This document shows positions 1 through 7,980 of a stretch of 38,159 nt of DNA, one piece after another. The notes beneath the pieces were generated by a model that was given only the letters and a program-made list of their open reading frames with translations, was not told where the DNA came from and did no database searches. Location of the stretch: contig JAKSVU010000016.1 in the NCBI GenBank assembly GCA_024413465.1, forward strand, positions 1-38,159, written 5' to 3'. How positions within the stretch are numbered: the first letter of the stretch is position 1; each line of letters opens with the position of its first letter. This DNA comes from Alphaproteobacteria bacterium. GTDB lineage: Bacteria > Pseudomonadota > Alphaproteobacteria > CAAGCB01 > CAG-977. The position numbers and the translations under genes were made by a program.

Positions 1-45
1 TTTGTGATATAAGTTTTAGAAACAGTTTTAAATAAGGTTTTTTTA

Positions 46-1134
46 ATGGCTGCGATTATAAAAAGAACTGACGTTTTGAGGATAGATTTATCTGGGACTT
101 GTACATCCGATTTTCCTGATGGAATATCAGTCAAAGGACTAAAAGGAATTGAAGTTCATAACGTTGAAATTAAAGATTGGAACAGTTTAACTGTTGCTTT
201 TATTGTCGATTTGTTAAAACAAGCAAAAAAAGAAAATATCCCCTATTCCATCGATGAATTACCCAAAGGGATGGTCGGCTTAATTGATTTAGCCTTGCGT
301 GATGGAAATAAAACGACGCCAAAAGAACGTGAAAAAGTTCTTCCATTAGTTGACCGTTTTGGATGTTTATTTTTGTCTTGTTGTAAAAAAACGAAAAGCG
401 TTTTTGCTTTTATGCGAGAAACTCATTTAAATATGTTGAACGTGTTATCTGGCAAATCAGTTATGCGCGCTTGTGATTTTTGGTGGCAAGTCGAAGAAGT
501 TGGGCCAAACTCACTCGCAATCGTCTCCCTAATTTGCTTTATGGTTGGATTGATTGTTGCTTTCGTTGGTTCCATTCAATTAAAATTATTTGGTGCAGAA
601 ATTTTTGTTGCAAGCTTGGTTGGGATTGCCATCACGCGTATTATGGGGGCCATTATGGCTGGCATTATTATGGCTGGCAGGACGGGAGCTTCTTTTGCTG
701 CAACTATCGGCACAATGCAAGTCAACGAAGAAGTTGATGCTTTAAAAACAATGGGAATATCTCCATTTGAATTTTTAATTGCTCCGCGTGTTCTTGCTTT
801 ATCTGTCGTAATGCCTTTACTCACTTTGTATGCAGATATTATGGGTATGCTTGGTGGGGCTTTCGTTGGCGTATTTTTATTAAACATTTCACCGGCAGAA
901 TATTTTACGGCAACAATAAAAGCCTTAAAAGCAAATCAAGTTCTTATCGGTGTTTTACATGGAACCGTTTATGGATACATCATTGCTATCTGTGGTTGTT
1001 ATCAAGGTTTTCATTGTGCCAGAAATGCGGCAGCCGTCGGTCATTCAACCACTTCAGCCGTTGTTAATTCGATTGTTTGGATGACGATAGCAACGTCCAT
1101 CATGACAATTATTTTCAGCATTATAGGTGTATAA
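46..1134 (+). CDS. mlaE: MlaE-family lipid ABC transporter permease with N-terminal STAS-like domain
   Basis: Inner-membrane permease of the Mla phospholipid transport complex, which keeps the outer membrane asymmetric by moving phospholipids between inner membrane and periplasm. The 362-residue product has a soluble STAS-like region over about residues 1-110, followed by the MlaE permease fold with hydrophobic helices from about residue 155 to the end. It includes the conserved stretch around AGRTGASFAATIGTMQVNEE. The longer STAS-fused form is usual in alphaproteobacteria, whereas E. coli keeps STAS as separate MlaB. ATG is preceded by a weak AAGG. It is the first gene of mlaE-mlaF-mlaD-lipoprotein, with 1 nt between its stop and the mlaF ATG. 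The promoter lies outside the window or in its first 45 nt. Confidence 0.93.
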   Translation: MAAIIKRTDVLRIDLSGTCTSDFPDGISVKGLKGIEVHNVEIKDWNSLTVAFIVDLLKQAKKENIPYSIDELPKGMVGLIDLALRDGNKTTPKEREKVLPLVDRFGCLFLSCCKKTKSVFAFMRETHLNMLNVLSGKSVMRACDFWWQVEEVGPNSLAIVSLICFMVGLIVAFVGSIQLKLFGAEIFVASLVGIAITRIMGAIMAGIIMAGRTGASFAATIGTMQVNEEVDALKTMGISPFEFLIAPRVLALSVVMPLLTLYADIMGMLGGAFVGVFLLNISPAEYFTATIKALKANQVLIGVLHGTVYGYIIAICGCYQGFHCARNAAAVGHSTTSAVVNSIVWMTIATSIMTIIFSIIGV

Positions 1135-1135
1135 T

Positions 1136-1879
1136 ATGGCTGCCATTATTGCGAAGGATTTGACGATTGCTTACGACCAACACGTGATTATGCACGACGT
1201 TTCATTTGAAATAAATGAGGCTGATATCTTCATTATTATGGGGGGAAGTGGCTGCGGGAAAAGTACTCTTTTATCCGTTTTGACAGGGTTAAAAAAACCA
1301 AATAAAGGTTCTATTATTTTTGATGGAATTGATTTTTGGCCAGGTTCCCCAGAACAGCGTGATGAAGCTATGAGAAGAGCCGGCATTTTGTATCAAAGCG
1401 GGGCTTTATGGACTTCGATGACTTTGGCAGAAAACATTGCCCTACCAATGAGGCTTTATACCAAACGCAGTGAAGATGAAATTCAAAAATTAGTTTCATA
1501 CAAACTTGATTTAGTCGGTTTAACAGGATTTGAAGATTATTATCCATCTGAAATCAGTGGAGGGATGAAAAAACGTGCAGGTCTTGCTCGAGCTTTATCA
1601 CTTGATCCAAAAATCGTTTTTTTTGATGAACCTAGTGCTGGTCTTGACCCTATCAGTTCTAAAAACTTAGATGAATTAATCGTAGAAATTAAAGAAAACT
1701 TACATACGACTGTCGTTATGGTTACCCATGAATTACCATCATTGTTGTCAGTTGGTACGAATTCTATTTTTATTGATGCTCAACAAAAAATGGTCACTGC
1801 TCGTGGAGCTCCAAAAGATTTATATAACAATCCGCCAAATGATGCGGTAAGACACTTTTTAACAAGAGGAGAAAAATAA
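1136..1879 (+). CDS. mlaF: MlaF-family ABC transporter ATPase
   Basis: Cytoplasmic ATPase that powers the MlaE permease. It has a complete ABC domain: Walker A GGSGCGKST near residue 37, signature ISGGMKKR, Walker B IVFFDEPSAGLDP and the H-loop VTHE. A GTG start 9 nt earlier is possible, but I chose the ATG at 1136. The AGGTG near 1125 sits at ribosome-binding distance from it, and the protein then begins MAAIIAKDL, as relatives do. It follows mlaE by 1 nt and precedes mlaD by 1 nt, which implies one transcript and translational coupling. The length (247 residues) is normal for the family. Confidence 0.95.
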   Translation: MAAIIAKDLTIAYDQHVIMHDVSFEINEADIFIIMGGSGCGKSTLLSVLTGLKKPNKGSIIFDGIDFWPGSPEQRDEAMRRAGILYQSGALWTSMTLAENIALPMRLYTKRSEDEIQKLVSYKLDLVGLTGFEDYYPSEISGGMKKRAGLARALSLDPKIVFFDEPSAGLDPISSKNLDELIVEIKENLHTTVVMVTHELPSLLSVGTNSIFIDAQQKMVTARGAPKDLYNNPPNDAVRHFLTRGEK

Positions 1880-1880
1880 A

Positions 1881-2711
1881 ATGTCTCAAACACCTAATCC
1901 CCGAAAGATAGGGTTATTTATGATTGTGGCATTTTTAATTGCCATTGGTGGATTTTTCACACTCCACTGGAATTCAATTTTTCCACGCACCATGAAATAC
2001 ATTATGTTTTTCGATGGTTCCGTTCAAGGATTGACCGTCAGCTCACCTGTTATTTTTAACGGTGTTCCCATCGGTAAAGTAACAAAAATTACCTTAATTT
2101 ACAATGGTGAAGCAACTTTCTACGAAACCGCTGTAACAGTTGACGTTCAACTAGATTCTTTTTCAGTATTAGATGAAGAAACACAGACGAACGACGTTCT
2201 CAATTTTGAGGAATCAAAGAAATACAGTAAAATTTTAATTGACGCTGGATTGCGTGCAACGCTTGTTACACAAAGTTTATTAACAGGACAAAAAGCAATT
2301 GATTTACGCCTTCATCCCGGCACACCTGTCAATTTGAAAAACAGAAAAATGAGTCAAAAAGTAATTGAACTTCCAACTTTGACCTCTTTTACCGAAGAAT
2401 TAAACAAGATATTAAAAAATTTACCACTTGAAAAAACTTTTGAAAAAGTAACTAGTCTGTTGAATGAATTGAATTTAATGGCAAAAGATTTAAATGACAG
2501 TGGATTTTCAAATAAAGTTGACAGAGTTGCTGCCTCCATTGCAGAAATAACCGAGAAAGCAAACAGAATTATTCAAAACTTTGACGTTGATTCAAAATCA
2601 ATGAATGAAATCAACCAAATCGTTCATAACTTGAATGAGACTTCTACTTCTCTCAAAAATTTAGTTGATTTTCTCGAACGTCATCCTGAAGCCTTATTGA
2701 AAGGAAAATAA
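1881..2711 (+). CDS. mlaD: MlaD-family MCE-domain protein
   Basis: Membrane-anchored MCE protein; in the family it forms a periplasmic hexameric ring that shuttles phospholipid between MlaEF and MlaC. An N-terminal transmembrane helix lies at about residues 11-28. A single MCE domain runs from about residue 37, with FDGSVQGLTVSSPVIFNGV followed by PIGKVTKI. A helical tail to residue 276 has heptad-like spacing. At 276 residues it is longer than E. coli MlaD (about 183), as is common for alphaproteobacterial single-MCE proteins. An AGGAG lies upstream of the ATG inside the end of mlaF. The downstream lipoprotein gene starts 4 nt after the stop. Confidence 0.93.
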   Translation: MSQTPNPRKIGLFMIVAFLIAIGGFFTLHWNSIFPRTMKYIMFFDGSVQGLTVSSPVIFNGVPIGKVTKITLIYNGEATFYETAVTVDVQLDSFSVLDEETQTNDVLNFEESKKYSKILIDAGLRATLVTQSLLTGQKAIDLRLHPGTPVNLKNRKMSQKVIELPTLTSFTEELNKILKNLPLEKTFEKVTSLLNELNLMAKDLNDSGFSNKVDRVAASIAEITEKANRIIQNFDVDSKSMNEINQIVHNLNETSTSLKNLVDFLERHPEALLKGK

Positions 2712-2715
2712 AATT

Positions 2716-3273
2716 ATGAAAAAAACTTTTCTTTTACTCGTTTTTTTATTAACTGCCTGTGGCACAACACCTCGTTCAAATTTTTATACACTAGATGAAG
2801 AAGATCCTGTTCTGCCTCAAAAAATAGCAACACCTATTATTGGAATTAAAACTGTTCATTTACCTGCTTATATGGATAAGCCTCAAATTGTCTTGCACAA
2901 AAACAATCAAATCAAGGTTGATGAATATCACCGTTGGGCTGAAAGTTTGCGCGACAGCTTACCTAGAGTTTTATCTAACATGATTAACAAAAAAGCTGAC
3001 AAAACTTTAGCAAAACAAATCACTGTTGTTACATTAGATGACTTTGCATATAATTTGGATATTGAAATCAACAGATTTGGCGCAACAAAAGGAAAACAAG
3101 TTATTTTAGACGTATGGTGGACAATTTCAAAAAATCATGCTGTTGTTTCTCGTCAGCACAATTTATATAAATTGCCAGTCAGCAATGATTTTGATGACAT
3201 TATCAGTGCAAAAAAAGAATTGTTGAACAAACTAGCCTCAACGCTATTGCCACATATTCAAAAACTTAAATAA
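2716..3273 (+). CDS. ABC-type transport auxiliary lipoprotein (PqiC/YmbA-like)
   Basis: Outer-membrane-type lipoprotein of the ABC transport auxiliary family (DUF330, PqiC/YmbA), often encoded next to MCE transporters and thought to receive the MCE tunnel or needle at the outer membrane. A lipoprotein signal ends in LTAC, with lipidated Cys15. The family opening SNFYTLD follows, and then the conserved YHRWAESLRDSLPRVL. The product is 185 residues, normal for the family. It is the last gene of the mlaEFD operon and is followed directly by a strong terminator. A PqiC-like partner in an MlaE/F/D operon, with mlaC elsewhere, suggests a mixed Mla/Pqi architecture. Confidence 0.85.
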   Translation: MKKTFLLLVFLLTACGTTPRSNFYTLDEEDPVLPQKIATPIIGIKTVHLPAYMDKPQIVLHKNNQIKVDEYHRWAESLRDSLPRVLSNMINKKADKTLAKQITVVTLDDFAYNLDIEINRFGATKGKQVILDVWWTISKNHAVVSRQHNLYKLPVSNDFDDIISAKKELLNKLASTLLPHIQKLK

Positions 3274-3277
3274 TTTA

Positions 3278-3308
3278 AAAGGCCTCTTTCAAGAGGCCTT
3301 TTTTTTTA
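3278..3308. terminator. Bidirectional intrinsic terminator after the mla operon
   Basis: A perfect 11-bp inverted repeat, AAAGGCCTCTT / AAGAGGCCTTT, has a 2-nt centre and is followed by a run of T on the + strand and preceded by A. It ends the mlaEFD-lipoprotein transcript. It can also serve the convergent minus-strand gene that ends at 3306. Confidence 0.9.
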
Positions 3309-3845
3309 TTTATTTAATAAATTAAACAAAGCTTCTATATCTGCCCCATCGTAAGAAAATGCAACTTTTTCATCACTCATTTCAAAGCGTTCATGTAAAG
3401 CGTGAACGCGTTTCATAGCATCTTCTTCATTTTGTAAACTCGTCATCAAGACAAAAAATTCATCACTATTTTCTTCGCCATTACCGATAAGAACGTCATC
3501 GTGGAAAAACTTTTTTAAATGATCAACGAAATAATTCAAAGCTGTTGTATTAGCCTTTATACCAACCAAAGCTTTTAAATTTTTATTTTCAGGCAATGCT
3601 TTTTGAGCTTTTATCAAAAATACAGGGAATTTATACACACCTGTCTCTGAAGTTTTTTCTGCTGCATCAACAGATACTTGAATATTTTTCATAATCGCAT
3701 TTGCTTTGACGTGCTGGACTTTTATAGAATTTTCAAAACTACGCTGTCCGCAAATACACAACACAACGCAACACAATTCAAGAATATAAATAAGAATATA
3801 CTTATTGATATGTTTCATATCTTTTATGGAAAACTTAAAATTCAT
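3306..3845 (-). CDS. Membrane-anchored protein with possible eroded GGDEF-like domain
   Basis: I do not recognise this family by name. The 179-residue product has one N-terminal hydrophobic helix (about 16-34) and then a soluble region. Residues about 126-130 read NSDEF, followed by FVLM and a helix EDAMKRVHALHERF. This resembles the GGDEF core followed by the VLLP strand and ERIR helix of diguanylate cyclases, with both glycines lost, so it would be inactive. It looks like a shortened paralogue of the gene immediately upstream (3848-4555). I chose the second ATG (3845): the AGGAG at the end of the upstream gene is about 7 nt from it, but only about 1 nt from the ATG at 3851. The GGDEF reading is inference. 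Confidence 0.6.
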   Translation of the reverse strand: MNFKFSIKDMKHINKYILIYILELCCVVLCICGQRSFENSIKVQHVKANAIMKNIQVSVDAAEKTSETGVYKFPVFLIKAQKALPENKNLKALVGIKANTTALNYFVDHLKKFFHDDVLIGNGEENSDEFFVLMTSLQNEEDAMKRVHALHERFEMSDEKVAFSYDGADIEALFNLLNK

Positions 3846-3847
3846 TA

Positions 3848-4555
3848 TCATTCTCCTAAAAATGTTACACCAAAGCTACGATTTGATTTTTGAAACATAT
3901 CCTTAGCTTGTCTAAATTTAATTTGCAAAGCGTTAAAATCCATTCCTTTTCGAGGAACGTATGCACCTGTGATATATAAAGGTAAATCGGACACCATCAC
4001 AGAACTATTCAATGATACTGGGATTTTATTCCAAACTTTTTGTAATTCCATACATTTGTCAAAAAATGCCTTTTTATCAACGATTTTTGAAGTCATTACA
4101 AAAATATTTCCTTGTTCTCCTTTAGCATAAACAAATTCTTCTTCCGCAAAAACTTGTTGAAGTAATGACAAAAATTTCATTTCAGCTAAATGAGCATAAT
4201 AAAGCCCGTATTCTTTTTTAATTGTTTCATATCCATTTGTTTTTTCAAAAGAAAAGTTTACTAAAACCAGTTTTTCATTTTCATCTAACTTAACTTTCTT
4301 CTGATTAAACAACATCTTAAAAGCATCCATGGTATATGCTTTAATTTTATCACAATAAACTTCTTTTCTCAGACTTTCTTCATATTGCTTTTCAAGAACT
4401 TTAACATGGTTTCTCGCCCCAGCAAAAGTAATCCAAGAATTTACCATAAATAATACTGCCACTAAGGCAAATAAAGCACCACACAAAGCATAAAGCTTAC
4501 CCTTATTGGGGCATTGCTTATACCAAGCTATAGCCTTTTTATAATCTAATTTCAT
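3848..4555 (-). CDS. Membrane-anchored protein with possible degenerate GGDEF domain
   Basis: A 235-residue protein without a firm family match. One transmembrane helix lies at about residues 20-40, then a short coiled segment, then a domain whose landmarks follow the order of a GGDEF fold. LVLVNFSFEKTNGYETIKKEYG stands where LLLIDIDNFKxINDxYG is expected. GEQGN (146-150) stands at the GGDEF position, followed by IFVMTS and a long helix. The C-terminal FRQAKDMFQKSNRS recalls the family's ADxALYxAKxxGRN. The catalytic signature is gone, so it cannot be an ordinary diguanylate cyclase. A strong AGGAGG precedes the ATG. It sits 11 nt after the amino-acid binding protein and 2-5 nt before its shorter paralogue, so the three form an operon. 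Confidence 0.65.
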   Translation of the reverse strand: MKLDYKKAIAWYKQCPNKGKLYALCGALFALVAVLFMVNSWITFAGARNHVKVLEKQYEESLRKEVYCDKIKAYTMDAFKMLFNQKKVKLDENEKLVLVNFSFEKTNGYETIKKEYGLYYAHLAEMKFLSLLQQVFAEEEFVYAKGEQGNIFVMTSKIVDKKAFFDKCMELQKVWNKIPVSLNSSVMVSDLPLYITGAYVPRKGMDFNALQIKFRQAKDMFQKSNRSFGVTFLGE

Positions 4556-4566
4556 ACAATGCCTCC

Positions 4567-5580
4567 TTATTTATCTTTTTCCAAAGCGGGAGCGTCAATT
4601 AACCCTCCGTTTTGCCGTAATTTGTTATATTTTCTTACTATTTTCAAAGGTGATTTATCCCCTAAACCACGATCGATAATTTCACCATAATTTCCATGTT
4701 CGTAAATTGTCCGATATATCCATTGAGGATCTACCCCTAAATTGACGGCAATTTCTTTATTTTCAAACAAAATATCCTGAATTTCCGGATCTTGTGTATT
4801 CTGATAATCCTCAACTGTTTGGGCGGATATTCCCTTGCGTTCAGCAGCTATCAAGCTTCGAATAAGCCACCGAATTGCTTTAAACAATTCATCATCGCCC
4901 GCCTTGATTGCAGGACCAGTTGCAAATATTTTTACGATTTCTGGCAAAACAACAACGTCAACTTTATCAGGTAAATTTTTAAAATATGAAGATTGCAAAA
5001 TTTCCAATCTTTCCAAAATCATATCACAACGCCCCAAGAACAATAATTCCTTTGCGCGTTCTAAAGTAGGTAATTTCAAAATACGAAAGTCTAAACTGTA
5101 TTTTTTATTAAAAGCTTCAATCGCATCTGTCGTTAAGGATTGGTTATTCACACAAACTTTTTTACCTGCATAATCATTCATAGACGTTGCTTTTTCATCA
5201 TATTTGGCAAGAAAAGCTAAAATAGAATAGTAAAAAACTTCAGGAAATACCGTTTTTGTTTTTAATTCACGCTTCATTGACCAAGGATTTCCAGCTAATA
5301 ACACGTCAATTTTATCAGCCTGTAATAAAGCATCACCTTCATCGTTATTCACAGGAACATATTGCACTCCCGTTGTTCTGCCTGTTAAAGCAGTCGCAAT
5401 CACTTTACAAACTTCAGCATCTATTCCAACGGTATCATCTCCTGCTTTTGTAATAAATGCATTTGCAGTCGTGCGAACGCCACACCGAACAACACCGGTA
5501 TTTTTAATCCGATTTAAAACTTCACCAGCTTGTACTTCGAAAGAAATCAACAATACAAGCAACAAGAACAACTTTTTCAT
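4567..5580 (-). CDS. Periplasmic amino-acid-binding protein (AapJ/BztA-like), orphan
   Basis: Solute-binding protein of the general L-amino-acid ABC family. A signal peptide ends at about residue 18 (FEVQA). The mature start NRIKNTGVVRCGVRT, the central DVLLAGNPWSMKREL and the C-terminal HGNYGEIIDRGLGDKSP match the AapJ/BztA pattern, including the final GGLIDAP. The length of 337 is typical. No permease (AapQ/M) or ATPase (AapP) gene is adjacent. Instead two membrane-anchored GGDEF-like remnants follow. It may work with a transporter elsewhere or act as a periplasmic sensor for its neighbours (inference). The start is an ATG with AGGA about 11 nt upstream. Confidence 0.85.
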   Translation of the reverse strand: MKKLFLLLVLLISFEVQAGEVLNRIKNTGVVRCGVRTTANAFITKAGDDTVGIDAEVCKVIATALTGRTTGVQYVPVNNDEGDALLQADKIDVLLAGNPWSMKRELKTKTVFPEVFYYSILAFLAKYDEKATSMNDYAGKKVCVNNQSLTTDAIEAFNKKYSLDFRILKLPTLERAKELLFLGRCDMILERLEILQSSYFKNLPDKVDVVVLPEIVKIFATGPAIKAGDDELFKAIRWLIRSLIAAERKGISAQTVEDYQNTQDPEIQDILFENKEIAVNLGVDPQWIYRTIYEHGNYGEIIDRGLGDKSPLKIVRKYNKLRQNGGLIDAPALEKDK

Positions 5581-5599
5581 TTACAAAAGTTCCTGGATT

Positions 5600-5627
5600 T
5601 TGTTAAATGTAACAAATACATTATAAG
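5600..5627 (+). promoter_or_regulatory. Possible promoter for mlaC
   Basis: TTGTTA and TATAAG separated by 16 nt, with the mlaC ATG 39 nt downstream. The match is modest. The same 85-nt divergent gap also has TATAAT on the minus strand, facing the binding-protein gene, so the region probably holds both promoters. Confidence 0.3.
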
Positions 5628-5665
5628 ATAACATTGATAAAAAATGTATTAACAAGGGGTTTGAA

Positions 5666-6325
5666 ATGTATCGTTTTATTTTTGTCATTATTTTGCTTTT
5701 TTTTAAACCTGCCTTGGCAAAACAACAAACACCTGAACAATGGCTCTATAAACAGGGAGATGCTCTTATTGCAGCATTGTCAAATAAAGATGATTTACAA
5801 CGATACAATCAAGTTTTAGCCGTTGCAGAACAAGTTTTTCACAGAAATGAATTATCAAAACTCTCTCTTGGGAAATATTGGCAAACATTTTCCCCAGAAG
5901 AACAAAAAAAATATCGTTCTCTGTTTTTTGAATACTTCGTTGCCGAATATGCGAAAGATCCTATTCCTGTTCAAAGTGCTAAATTTAAAATTGTCGATAA
6001 AATCGAAGGAAAAGATATTTTGCTAAAAATTAGTCTTGATGGAACTCATTTTGTCAATGATCCTGCTTTAAAATACAAAACAGCCGAAGCATTAAACAAA
6101 CAAACTACTCATCAGGTTAATTTTGAAATGATTTTTGCTCTGCGTGCCAGAAACGATGGATATTATATTCGAGACGTTCAAATCGAAGGACAAAGTATGG
6201 TTATGTTTGTTCGTAATTTAATTGAACGACATTTAAAAAAAGTCGGATATATGCAAGATCAATTTCTTGAACAAATGGAACAAAAAATTAATTCCCGCAA
6301 ACAGCAGATAAATAAGCTCGACTAA
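5666..6325 (+). CDS. mlaC: MlaC-family periplasmic phospholipid-binding protein
   Basis: Periplasmic shuttle of the Mla system (Ttg2D/toluene-tolerance family), carrying phospholipid between outer-membrane and inner-membrane complexes. An 18-residue signal peptide ends in PALA. The body carries YNQVLAVAEQVFHRNELSKL and a C-terminal RDVQIEGQSMVMFVRN that matches the family's strand-helix ending. The length of 219 is typical. A clear AAGGGG lies 6-7 nt before the ATG. It is detached from mlaEFD by a three-gene block on the other strand. Its last 38 nt overlap the 3' end of the convergent anmK. Confidence 0.9.
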   Translation: MYRFIFVIILLFFKPALAKQQTPEQWLYKQGDALIAALSNKDDLQRYNQVLAVAEQVFHRNELSKLSLGKYWQTFSPEEQKKYRSLFFEYFVAEYAKDPIPVQSAKFKIVDKIEGKDILLKISLDGTHFVNDPALKYKTAEALNKQTTHQVNFEMIFALRARNDGYYIRDVQIEGQSMVMFVRNLIERHLKKVGYMQDQFLEQMEQKINSRKQQINKLD

Positions 6326-7568
6326 ATTGAACGGGATTTTGCTCAAATTGCTGAAGATAATCTAAAATCTTTGTGTTTTTCAAATGAGATGGTAAGCAAC
6401 ATATCCCCAAAATAGTCGGTTGTTTTACACCTGTAATCTCTGGTGTAGTAAATGGTATTCCCATAACTTTGCAGTAAGCTAAATCTGCAAAAATACGAGC
6501 TTCCATATATACACCGCTATACCCCAATTTTTGACTATCAGAAAACAAAGCGTTTTGCTTTATTTTTATTTTTTCAAATAAATCCTTATGTTCAGGTAAA
6601 ACAAATGCTTTTCTATTGATTAAATCTGTAAAATCAGAACAACATAAAGGATTGTGCCATCCTCCTCCAAAAGTCAAAAAAGCATCTATTTCAGGCATAT
6701 CAGTTGGCAAAAAGGACAAAGCATAAAACAGCGAATACGTTGCAAGAAACGTAGTCGTGCGCACCTGATCATAAATTGAAAAATTATTTTCAGGCATCTT
6801 ATACCAAGATGGATCTGATGATTTTGGAGGGCGTAATTCATAAAAATTTTCCCCCTTATCCGTTTTAGCACAGGTATTAAACAACAGACGCAATAAATCT
6901 GGCTGAAGTTTTCCCTGTTTTCCAATTTCACCATCAGCATCGAAAGGACGATTAAATTGTGTTCTTACGAGCATATCTGTTAAATGATTAAACGGACCTG
7001 CATCAAATCCCAAAACTTTTCCACCATAAATCGCAGATAAATTCCCTGTATTTCCACCATTTAAAAAGATAATCGATTGATATCCTTTTTGTTTTAAATC
7101 CGCGGATAAATGGGCATTGTGCATAGGAGCAAGAGGAGCCCCCTCTCCCCCATTCATTAAATCATCAGAACGAAAATCATAAATAACTGGCAAATCTGTC
7201 AATTCTGCTAATAACTTAGCATCAAAAACTTGAAGCGTATATGGTTTTTTAGAACCAGCAATAGAGGGAGGAAAATGATCGCAAGTCTGTCCATGTAATC
7301 CAATGGCGACAACGTCAGTTTTATCAAGTTGATTAATCGCTTTTGCAACTAGTTCCGTATATTTTTTTATCAAGTTAGGAAATTCATTTATTTCCGTTAC
7401 TTTTTTTATTTTAAGCTGGTTGCGAAATGATAAGAAATCCATTCTGAGTTGTTCAGGAAAAGGCAAACTAACACCATCTATATCTTTGATTTGATTTTGA
7501 TTAAAATCAGTCAAAACAACGTCAACCCCATCTAAAGAATTTCCCGTCATCACTCCAATAAATTTCAT
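6288..7568 (-). CDS. anmK: Anhydro-N-acetylmuramic acid kinase
   Basis: Phosphorylates and opens 1,6-anhydro-MurNAc released from the cell wall, giving MurNAc-6-phosphate for recycling. Landmarks in order: N-terminal GVMTGNSLDGVDVVL (family GTMSGTSLDGVD), GLHGQT, the phosphate-binding GGNTGNLS, GFDAGPFNHL containing the expected catalytic Asp, FNRPFDADGEIG, and C-terminal FGGGWHNPL. The product is 426 residues, slightly longer than the usual 370-390. Several motif positions deviate (Ser to Thr and Thr to Asn in the first), so it is a divergent branch. It overlaps mlaC tail-to-tail by 38 nt. No other recycling gene lies beside it. Confidence 0.88.
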   Translation of the reverse strand: MKFIGVMTGNSLDGVDVVLTDFNQNQIKDIDGVSLPFPEQLRMDFLSFRNQLKIKKVTEINEFPNLIKKYTELVAKAINQLDKTDVVAIGLHGQTCDHFPPSIAGSKKPYTLQVFDAKLLAELTDLPVIYDFRSDDLMNGGEGAPLAPMHNAHLSADLKQKGYQSIIFLNGGNTGNLSAIYGGKVLGFDAGPFNHLTDMLVRTQFNRPFDADGEIGKQGKLQPDLLRLLFNTCAKTDKGENFYELRPPKSSDPSWYKMPENNFSIYDQVRTTTFLATYSLFYALSFLPTDMPEIDAFLTFGGGWHNPLCCSDFTDLINRKAFVLPEHKDLFEKIKIKQNALFSDSQKLGYSGVYMEARIFADLAYCKVMGIPFTTPEITGVKQPTILGICCLPSHLKNTKILDYLQQFEQNPVQFSRAYLSAVCGN

Positions 7569-7642
7569 TTTTTATACTTTCTATTTTCTCAAAAATTTGT
7601 CATACTATCTGCAGTTTATAATATTCGAAAAGGAAAAGTCAA

Positions 7643-7963
7643 ATGTCAGATGAATTCGATGCAAAACAATTTGTAATCAATGGAATGACCTATTTAAAGA
7701 AAACTTTTCCAGAAAAAACAAGTCAAATGACGGACGATGAATTAAAAAATAAATTTATCGATCAAGCTGAATTTTTAATGACTTATGACTTTGACAAACA
7801 AGATGAATTGATGACGGTCGTCGATATTTTATGGCGTTTACCAAGTGATGCTTTAGAAAATCCATCATTCAAATGGTTGCGTGAAATCATTATGGATGAT
7901 AATGCCTCAACTGCTCAAAAAATTGAAAATCTCAATCAAGCGTGTTTTGCTTTTGAAATGTAA
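7643..7963 (+). CDS. Small acidic protein of unknown function
   Basis: A 106-residue, mostly helical, acidic protein that I cannot assign. No signal peptide, membrane segment or metal motif is visible. A good ribosome-binding site (AAGGA, 8 nt before the ATG) and a TTGTCA/TAATAT pair upstream at 7597-7624 support expression. It stands alone, divergent from anmK and convergent (17 nt) with the cysteine-rich protein. Confidence 0.65.
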   Translation: MSDEFDAKQFVINGMTYLKKTFPEKTSQMTDDELKNKFIDQAEFLMTYDFDKQDELMTVVDILWRLPSDALENPSFKWLREIIMDDNASTAQKIENLNQACFAFEM

Positions 7964-7980
7964 ACTTTATATCCAGTAGA

